Shown here in pieces: positions 55,800-64,000 of a stretch of 64,000 nt of DNA. Below the pieces are notes generated by a model, which did not search any database, was not told the origin of the DNA, and worked only from the letters and a program-made list of their open reading frames with translations. This stretch comes from Sclerodactyla briareus (taxonomy: Eukaryota > Echinodermata > Holothuroidea > Dendrochirotida > Sclerodactylidae), in contig JAODTK010002444.1 of NCBI GenBank assembly GCA_026419785.1, positions 62,001 to 126,000 of the forward strand. The letters run 5' to 3'. Position 1 is the first letter of the stretch. Each line of letters starts with the position of its first letter. The position numbers and the translations under genes were made by a program.

Positions 55800-57555
55800 T
55801 TGCCACGTTCCATTCCTTCCAACGTAATCTTGCAAAAAAAATCGCCCCCGATATCAAAAGAGAAATCACAATTGCGAAACTACCGTAGCCTGAAGTTGAG
55901 GGTCGAGAGCACTGAACGTGGTCGAAAGAATTATTAGAGGCTGAAACGTGAGCATGTCACACTGTTGTAACTCGCTAAAACCCAGACACACCCGTAATAA
56001 ACAAATGGTAGATTAAGCTACGAACTCTCAAAACAATACTTTTTAATGCTTTGTATTGAACTATTTCAACAAGAAATCAGGAATGTCGAGAGATGTTGCC
56101 CATATCGCAGTGCCAACTGTTACTTTTACGAAACAAAGTGTCCTTAGATGCGACCTAGTGGGTGTTGAAAAAAATCATATGCTTTACCAATTCCCTGCGG
56201 CAAGGGAGTTTACGATGAATTGCCACACGAAAGAATTGGACGTGTACGGTTATAGCATTTTTTGTTTTTTGGGGGCGGGGGGGGGAGCTACTCAAGGATC
56301 GTTTATGTGTCCGGCTGGTTTTTATTGAACAGCAAAACTAAAATTTGGTCTGTTTATACGTCAGTGTTTCGAATACAATAAACAGGAGGCTACAGTGCGG
56401 CCCTAAAACTGAATCGATTATTTATTACCCTTTGGGTTGTAGAAATATCGGAATGTAAGTATATATAGATTATTCAGAGCAATGTTTGTTTGTCAATGTA
56501 GGGCCTTGCCGCCTGCTGCCTGCCTAGTTCTAGATTAGACAAAAATGAAGAGAAATCGACGGTTAGGATAATTGTGGTGAAATCGGAGGGGTGGGGTTAT
56601 GAGACTCGATTGTTGTAACATGGGGTCTCCTTAATATATGCCGCCTTCGTTCCAGAAACATTATTTGGGATCCTCTCAATCATTTCTTTCTTCTTCCTCA
56701 AATTTGTGCGTATTGACATAGAAGAACATAAAATTCGGTTAGACAACAGATGAAAGTTAATCGAGAGCTAATCGCGCGGCGGGACTTCAGTGCATTAACC
56801 CACAAGGTCATTTTGTATACTGTGGGGAAAAGTCACAACGGTAATGGTATCGGCCGATATAGGACCAAATAATATCGGTTATGGAAAAAAAACGCTTGTG
56901 ACCCGTTTTCCCCAACACTATTTATTAAAACGTAATTGCACCTAGACTTACTGGCCTACCCGCAAAAACCGCTGGCAACAGATTGGTCTAAAGGTCACAA
57001 CGCTGTAATGGTTTGCGCCCAGTTTATTATGTGGCAGCGTAGCAGTGACGATAGAACCGCTGGCCGGATTGCTTCGTCGGGGTCGGATCCTTTCAATTGG
57101 CCCCAAATCTCGAAACGATCGGTGACTGTTTAAAAAAAAAAAACGCCGGCAATATGAAAATTCGATTTTTTCTTTTTCCAAACATTCGGTTCTTTTTTAG
57201 GGGGAAGGGCAGAAGGCGCTGTATATAATTCCTGGGCGATAAAACTCTCAAATAACGTTTGTAATGTTTCTTCTTCTTTGTCGAAATGAGGATGGCCGAC
57301 CTCAATAATATGATTATTCACTACTTCGAGGGAATGGGCGGTCTTCCAGCTTTCACCCGTTTCTGGCCCAGCTCTCGCAGCTGTATATAGTGCTTATTCC
57401 ACTAATTGAAAGCATCAGCACATTACAGCCGCTTTCTCTGGTGGTGGAGTCCCTGCCCGTGGCTATTGTCACAACAGAGCTCAACCGCAACTGGGGGCAA
57501 CTGTGTATCCTACTACGTTTCTTCTCAACTGAGCCCACTGAGACATTAGCAGAGT
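55800..57555. other. No gene seen
   Basis: Anonymous. A G-rich run at about 56273-56286 and an A run at about 57133-57143 are the only low-complexity features. Confidence 0.5.
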
Positions 57556-57558
57556 GAG

Positions 57559-57577
57559 CCCCCCCCCCCCCCCCCCC
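57559..57577. repeat. Poly-C homopolymer (19 bases)
   Basis: Uninterrupted C run following GAGTGAG. Its length may be misread. Confidence 0.95.
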
Positions 57578-57579
57578 AT

Positions 57580-58340
57580 AGCATGTCACTGTTGCTTTTA
57601 TTGTTTCCATTCCCGGCGTTCCCATCGGAACCCCATCGTCAGGCTTCGTGGACGCCTCGGGGAAAGCCAGACCCCCATCTAAAGAAAGTCTGGCGCCGAC
57701 CATGGCAACGTCTAACAACACACGGCCAGCTCGTGTCAACCCGCTATCTCTTGCCCTTGCATTTACATTGTTACTTGGCGGACGCCCGACCAAACACGCC
57801 CCTCCATACACTCACTGGTCGCGATAAATTAGGGAGCTTGCTTGGCCTTTCATACCGGTACTCTTCGCTGATGTTCATCAGGCATTGCGGAAAAGTCATA
57901 ATCCGATTAAAAAATTATATGTTCAACAACTTCGTCCAATATAACAAGATCTATCGTATCAAACTAGTGTGATTGCGGAACATCTATTGAAAAAACAACA
58001 CTTATTCACTCGACGGCCGATGGAATTATTCGTTCTATCGTTTGTTGGCTCCTCCTCCACCCCACACTATGTGAAAGCTTAATCGTCCTAACACCCCCGA
58101 CCGGCACCTCCCCCCTCCATTTGCCCATCACCACATGGACAAAGTAATCAACCAACTTACTGCGTGGTTGCGTTTGTCGATCCGAAAGAAAAGAGATGGA
58201 TCCATGTGCCTATCTATATAGGACCCATACGAATGGGTAATGGAAAACAACGTTCCGTCTTGAGAAAAGGCAATTAAAGTAGAAAACAGCCGCAACGTCC
58301 CTCGTATCCTATTCTCACGTATTCCAAACTATAGTCGCAT
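57580..58340. other. No gene recognised
   Basis: Open stretches of 129 codons (plus) and 152 codons (minus, crossing the poly-C) overlap. Neither shows a motif I know. Confidence 0.5.
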
Positions 58341-58344
58341 ATCG

Positions 58345-59225
58345 AAAAAAGAACGAGAAAGCCAGAAGGCTTTAGTGATTCCTTGACTCTTTATGACACC
58401 ACCCATAGCCAGACACCAGACAAATGGGAGATTGTACCAGGCTCGTATGGAACATAACAATCGCAAAGTTCCCATTTTTCCAACCCACCAATAGGGTCCT
58501 ATACTCTTGATAATATAGCTACACACTAATTCGAGGATTTCAAGACTTGACCCTATGGTGACCACAAAACAGTAGGGTTCATGAATTCTCATCGGGAACC
58601 ACACATACCAGTATGAGTTCACATTCAGGTGGCGTCGCGTATCATGTTCCAAAAGCCAAATTGGCCGAGTTATTTGACTTTTCACATTTTCAATTTTCTA
58701 CCAAAACTTCACCCAGACTAAACCCAAAAACGATAGAGTCCTTACTCTCATAAGAAAGCACACCACCAAATTCACCACCGTCAGACCAACCATTAGGACT
58801 TATCGTGTTACAAGGGTTTCAGACTTTGACCTTGGTGACCTCAGATGACATCTTGACCTGGACCCAGAACAATAGGGTTTCATGTACTCATAATGGGGAA
58901 ACACACATACAAGTATGCACCTCATCCATCAATGGGGGGGAGTGATCGTGTACACAAGCCAAACTGGCCAAATTATTGAATGTTCACAAATTTTCTACTT
59001 TTGACCAAAAATTCACCCCGACTATGCCGAACAAAACAATGGGGTGCCTGTGGCCCCAGAGAAAAAACTAACACACCCAATTCAACCCGATCAGACAACC
59101 ATCTGGAATTATCGTGTTACAATGTTTTATACTTTACATTTCCATGTACTCATCATGGGGAAGACACATTAACAAGTATGAGCTTATCCATCAAGGGGGT
59201 TTATCGCGTTCACAAGCCAGCGTTA
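58345..59225 (-). repeat. Module M2 array, inverted, about 2.5 units of ~300 bases
   Basis: ACAATAGGGTTTCATG-like phrases lie near 58564, 58868 and 59140. TTCACCC-GACTA phrases lie at about 58702 and 59003, a period of about 301. TATCGTGTTACAA recurs at 58801 and 59110. TTTAGTGATTCCTTGACTC at about 58362 is the reverse complement of the end of the plus-strand array at 33106, fixing a shared boundary. Confidence 0.85.
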
Positions 59226-59229
59226 CATA

Positions 59230-61400
59230 CAACATTACATTCATGCACACCACACTTTCATGACTGCATAGATTCCTCTGGAGTCAAGGAATCAAAATGG
59301 CGGGAAAAAACGTTCTTTCAGTTTTTATCAAATAGGCAAACATCGGCGGGTTTACTTTTGTCTAGCATGACTGATTTGACTGGGTGAGACATAGTGATCA
59401 CTCTGTCTTGCGTGTTGTGTTTGTCTGTCTGTCAGTTTGAGTCGCGGAGATCTTCTAAACCGGAATTACCTCGAAGTTCGTGGGAGGTGCCTTTTGAAGG
59501 GTTGTCGTATACCAGGCACACTTTTCGTCCGGAACAAAGCATACTTAGTCGAATAAATGGCCGTATTAGCGAAGAATGTACTGAACGCTGGTCCGCATGA
59601 CTATATCATGATAGGAACAATGTGGTGGTGATACGTTCAGTGTGTATGAATACTGTGGACCGTTGACACAATTGACCGTCAAGGTTCCAGATATCGTTAG
59701 CCTGAAATATGTTACAATGGTCGATCTTATATACAGCGATTTTTTTTCAACTCCATCGAATTTCCACGAAACTTGATTGACATGGTCTTCTTTCAGTACG
59801 AGGATCAAACAGAAAGTCTAGGTACCTATAGGCCACGTAATGTGACGTCATTTGTATAATTAGCACCATTATGCAATTTCTTCGGAGGAAAACACTTGCA
59901 TGCGGTTTCTTCTCTTTTTTTTCTTTTTTTTGTGGTACGCTAGACTACTATCAGTGATTTTGGTTATGAGAATGTAATGCAGGTTGGTACGTATGACTAC
60001 TGTGGAGTATGAATTCAAAACCATCCTCATTTCTTCCTTTTGATAGTTCCGCTCATCAAGTTTAAAACTTAAGAATGGTAATATAACTTGTTACTACCCC
60101 CTCACCCACTGGCAGTTATGAAATCGACAAGAGCCATGTATGATGGCACGGTGAGAATGGCGAGAGATATTTTTAGGCCAGTTTGCTAATCGCGGAAAGA
60201 GTCAACGCGGTGTCAGCACCTGCGCGCGTAATAAAAACTAGCCAAAATCGATTTCCCCCGTTGACTCGCAAAATCTATACCCAATAGTTTTGCCACTGGT
60301 CATAAAATTATTTTGTCTCTCCCCCAGCTGGGGTAGAGAGGCAACCCTTCTGCGCATGCCACTTTGTATATTTCAACATATAACAGACGCCGCCTTAACC
60401 CCCCACTCTGTGACTTACTTCCCTGTTTCCACCAAAACTCCTTAGGTCTCACGCCGCGTGGCCTTATCGTTATTCCGCTCTTATATCCGAGCAGTAGTTT
60501 ATATATTACGATTTATGTCCCGATAAACACAATAAAACAAGTTTATCTTCACCACACGACGGAAGGTCAAGTTCGCTTGGTCTTTTTTTCCACGTTTGAA
60601 CAGTTGGGGTTCCCATAAATCAATAAATAGAGTACCACATAGCAGCCAGTGTTCATTGCTCGGGTATCGTTGCAAGGTCATTTCAGGACAAGCCAAATCA
60701 TCAACAAGCTATCAAAGGGATAAGCTATCACGGCGGGAATTTTTGAAGGCCGTGAAAGCCAGGCAGCAGTAGTGTCATAGGGAGTTGAGTTACGGTGACT
60801 GTTTGTGAGTGGTAAATGGTCAGTAATTCGAGACAGGAGCCGTAAACCTTCATGCGAATCCCAATGGAGCTGGGGCTGGCTAGTAGCACAACGACACAGT
60901 TAAGTGATCATGCAAAGGTAGGAATCGTCTTACAGAATTTCACTGGTGTAAGAGTTTCGCAAGACTCCCGCAACAAGGACAAAACCCAAAACAAACCCAG
61001 GTAAGCTGATACAGTAGGTATCATCGACAATGATTATTTAACATTTTCAACTTTTGAAGAGTTATATGTCAGTGCATGTCGAAAAAATGAATCCGTCTTT
61101 CCTGCACCCTTTTTTGATGATTGAAAATGTTCGAAGTGAATTTGTACAAGTCATCACTTCTTTCAGAAAAAAAATAGTGGACTCAAATGTGAAACAAAGA
61201 TGTGAGTTATTTCAGGAACGTTTAGTAACCACCATACTGGCCCCATTTCATTGATCAGTTTATACGTGGAATGCATGTGTACCAGAATGCTGGTCTCGCC
61301 CGGCCTTGGCGAAAGTTTCTATTTTTTCTTATGGCAACCGTTTCATGTTGAAAGCTTGAGAGCGCCCTTTGGTTACATGCCGGTTTTTATTCCTTCATGC
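59230..61400. other. No gene seen; one 24-base palindrome
   Basis: TCTCTCCCCCAGCTGGGGTAGAGA around 60316-60339 is a palindrome with one mismatch pair, centred on CAGCTG. Open stretches (135 codons at 58980-59387) begin inside M2 and are not credible. Confidence 0.5.
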
Positions 61401-61402
61401 AA

Positions 61403-61610
61403 AAATAAAATCGAACGGGCCAATGGAAGGCTGAAACATGATTTTAATACCCTAATTCCAGTCCAATTATTTGTTTATAATGGGAAAATCCAACCTCAAA
61501 CTGACTTTCATCGGTGAAGACAGTGAAAACTGAGGAAGATTATTATTCCGTTACGACATGCTCAACACGAGCTCTAAACTTTAAGAGAATTGTAATTTAA
61601 CTGATTTTTC
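61403..61610 (+). repeat. Dispersed repeat D, copy 1
   Basis: GGCCAATGGAAGGCT, then GAACATG/ATTTTAATAC, then GTCCAATTATTTG, then ATAATGGGAAAA, then GACTTTCATCGGT, then CAGTGAAAACTGAG, then TTTAAGAGAATTGT recurs in the same order and orientation at 63796-64000. It is non-coding. Confidence 0.8.
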
Positions 61611-61614
61611 AAGG

Positions 61615-63795
61615 AAACTAAGAACCAAGTGTTCAGTGGTGTCGGAAGGGAAAACATTATTTGGCATCTCACTTATGGAGGACCACGATATCATGGAATT
61701 ACTGTGGGTTGAATCGATAACGGAATTTATCTGGTTCCCTCGTGACGTCAGGGACCAGGGCAATCATAGAGATAAAAGAAGCACACGGTTTAAGCTTTAG
61801 TGCTATAAACACCTCTCTTTTTATATTTATGTAGTTTTTTAAAAGTGATCCATTTTCGCTTCTATTGGCTTTCAAGAGCTAACGTAATAAAGAACAAATT
61901 CGATTATATAAAGATGTTTGTGATTATGCTGGGGTGGACGATAGGTTGAAACTTGCATGATTCAATATTTCTTAGAGATATGGTATACTAGTGCATGGGG
62001 CCTATATGTAACAAATGCTGAGGGCGACCTACATATCATGGTTGCCCACCCAGGGGAAGAAGGGTTTGGTCGATGGTAGTTATATATTATATGCCTCAAT
62101 GCTGAAGATGTGTCGGGCCAACATGAATGGCAAACTGGTGAATGGGTTGCACGGGCAGGGGTTGTTCCCAATTAGCCGTTGGTCAACATTAATGAGAGAG
62201 CACGATGAGAGAAAGAAAAAAACAATTGGACATCTCATCAGTCTGCTGCTCGGAATTGAAAATGAGAGCCAGCCTTAAGAAGTGGGTGCTTAGGGGAGGG
62301 AAGGCGGGGGAAACCGAGAATAGATCAAGGAGGGAAGCATTAAAAATTATTAAGCAATCGTGAAAAAAGGTAGGTGGGGCTGGCCTAACTGTCACAGCGG
62401 AGGTGATATGACTCGTTGGTGACTTGGTACCCCGTCTTAAAAGGAAAACTCCCCCCCCCCGGCCCCCACCCTCGCGAGGCGTAAATGAAATCATGGCCCG
62501 CCTCCCGTGTTTGATTGGTGACCACCTGTCAGTGTGAAATTATACGGCTGCGCGAGCTTATTCATGCGGGTTCGCGGGTATATTCACTTAGGTACTTCCT
62601 TGCCGTGAGCCTCGCGAGACAACCAAACAACACGTACATGTTCGTACGCTGGTTTGGACGTTACTTACCACGTACTTTTTGTATTACTGAGATGAATACC
62701 TCCAGATTGTCGGAGTGAACTCTTGCGCCGTCCATGAGCCGGGTGGGGAGGTGGGGTCAGACTATTCCCGATAATCTTATGATATCAGCCACCATACAAC
62801 TGTATTAGAATGCTTCATGATGTTATTTTTCAGACGCCGATCTGACTGCCCATGTGTACGAGGATAACCTTGTGATTCTGTGATCACCTGTTTGTGACAT
62901 TAGCTGCCTTGGAACTGGCACAACCATCTTCCAAGTGCAATCTAGGCAAATTACAACTTAGACTCTTTATCACCATTTTAACCGGACTGCCAAAACGAGG
63001 TTATTTATTACAATACTCTCTTCAATGGGCCTAGTAGTACTGTTGCGGTCGTTGAGAGTGACTGTCTTCGTTTTCCCTCCTAAGTACTTGCATCACTTAC
63101 AACTATGAGCATAATTACAATATGGTCGTTCGAGTCGATCCTCTACAGATAATGAACAAACACCGGAACCCGCTCTCCAAATTTTAAACGTTGGTGTTGC
63201 GGGTAACAGGAAATAATGAGCAACTGGAGATAATGCGCACTCGTCGATACCTTGTCGATACGGTCTATAGGGACTACGATATGTCAATGCAAGATTATTC
63301 TCACATACAGGCGGACGATTTTGTATCGTGGCATCGTGGCAAATGGGCGGTCGCCAATTATTGTCCGGGGGTTAGAGATTGACAGTTGCCTCTTTTAGGA
63401 AGCTCCAGGAAAATAGGAAACTTATACAATTCTTGTTCAGGTCAGATTATGGATGACATTCAAGCCATCTAAACAGTGATCGCAATAGGCAGTTTACCAT
63501 AGTCTTTGACTACTCATTGTGTAATAATGCCGGGGGGGGGGGGCTGCCGGGGGGGGGCAGGGCGGAATGAATTATGATGATTTCTTGGGTGGGTGGGTGG
63601 AATATTGCGCTATTACCTGCGTATCAGTAAGCGCCCTTACGATTACATGTTTTAGAAAAACAGTTGAATATGTAACTGAAAACCCGGGGTCTGGAGTCAT
63701 GCATAGCGTCAGGGGGACTCTGTTTTTCTTCTCCCGGGGCGAAAAGTTGAGCACCAATTTCAAAAGTCATTTGACATATTGGCAGAAAAGCAGAA
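61615..63795. other. No gene recognised; G and C runs
   Basis: 10 C at 62451-62460 and 12 G at 63532-63543. A small hairpin GCTGCC-(G)n-GGCAG lies at about 63543-63561. Open stretches up to 101 codons have no recognisable domain. Confidence 0.5.
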
Positions 63796-64000
63796 AATCC
63801 TGAAGGCCAATGGAAGGCTTGAACATATTTTTAATACATAATTCGTCCAATTATTTAGTATAATGGGAAAAATCCAACCATCAACGACTTTCATCGGTAA
63901 GCCAGTGAAAACTGAGGGCAGATTGGACCTTATTTACGTTAGACCTGCCTCAAAAAGAACGCTAAATTTAAGAGAATTGTGTTAATTAAACCTGGATTTT
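63796..64000 (+). repeat. Dispersed repeat D, copy 2, runs off the right edge
   Basis: It aligns to 61403-61610 with several single-base indels (for example GAAGGCTTGAACATATTTTTAA against GAAGGCTGAAACATGATTTTAA, compared by position). The match continues to the last base, so the true 3' limit is outside. Confidence 0.8.

Noticed and set aside
62820-62883. Terminal exon after TTATTTTTCAG
   Set aside because: Only 15 codons to the stop with no supporting upstream exon; splice-like sites this good occur by chance often.

Overview
This window looks like repeat-dominated, gene-poor nuclear DNA from a metazoan, most likely a marine invertebrate. The support is indirect: two lineages of non-LTR retrotransposon of the CR1/L2/Jockey type, dense simple repeats, many dispersed non-coding repeat families, long G or C homopolymers, and recurring GCGCGAAGCGCGC-AAAATTTT palindromes. 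From memory, such palindromes are common in echinoderm, hemichordate and similar genomes, so an ambulacrarian or other marine deuterostome is my guess; the sequence does not prove it. There are no bacterial operons, ribosome binding sites, rRNA genes or CRISPR arrays. I recognise no host protein-coding gene. Many repeat copies differ by single-base insertions or deletions, so some frameshifts may be long-read assembly errors rather than biology. LAYOUT: 1-1.9 kb is a LINE (family A) on the minus strand. 2-14 kb is anonymous sequence with a (TTAC)n tract, a composite repeat (module M1, a GT tract, module M2) and several poly-G foldback repeats. 14.4-17 kb is a 2.6 kb repeat (family C) whose core is an AT-rich satellite built on the palindrome TATATTCGAATATA and arranged as a large inverted repeat. 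18-19.3 kb holds M2-like repeats rich in AGGTCA half-sites. 22.0-22.5 kb is a half copy of the satellite. 22.6-24.2 kb is an uninterrupted copy of family B. 24-28 kb is anonymous. 28-33 kb is a tandem-repeat district: (CTAT)n, a two-subunit higher-order repeat, then M1, GT and an M2 array. 33.4-41.6 kb is a second family B copy split by two insertions, a nearly full-length LINE (family B-LINE, 34.7-38.0 kb) and a 3.35 kb element with short inverted ends (38.1-41.45 kb). 42-42.5 kb is inverted M2. 42.9-45.6 kb is a second LINE-A copy on the plus strand. 46.5-48.4 kb is a second family C copy ending in a 35-G foldback. 49.8-50.4 kb holds an M1 copy and a hairpin MITE-like element with a TGACGTCA core. 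50.95-52.2 kb is a large palindrome of about six head-on subunits. 52.9-53.2 kb is a tRNA-derived SINE. 54.2-55.1 kb is an element with GGGC-rich inverted ends. 58.3-59.2 kb is another inverted M2 array. 61.4 and 63.8 kb carry a dispersed repeat pair, the second running off the window. HOW IT WORKS TOGETHER: the only recognisable proteins are the endonuclease and reverse transcriptase of LINEs. All three copies are frameshifted here, and one has lost its reverse transcriptase catalytic aspartates, so none looks able to move. The window is best read as a transposon nest in which uninterrupted and interrupted paralogues of the same repeat lie close enough to reconstruct the insertion order.
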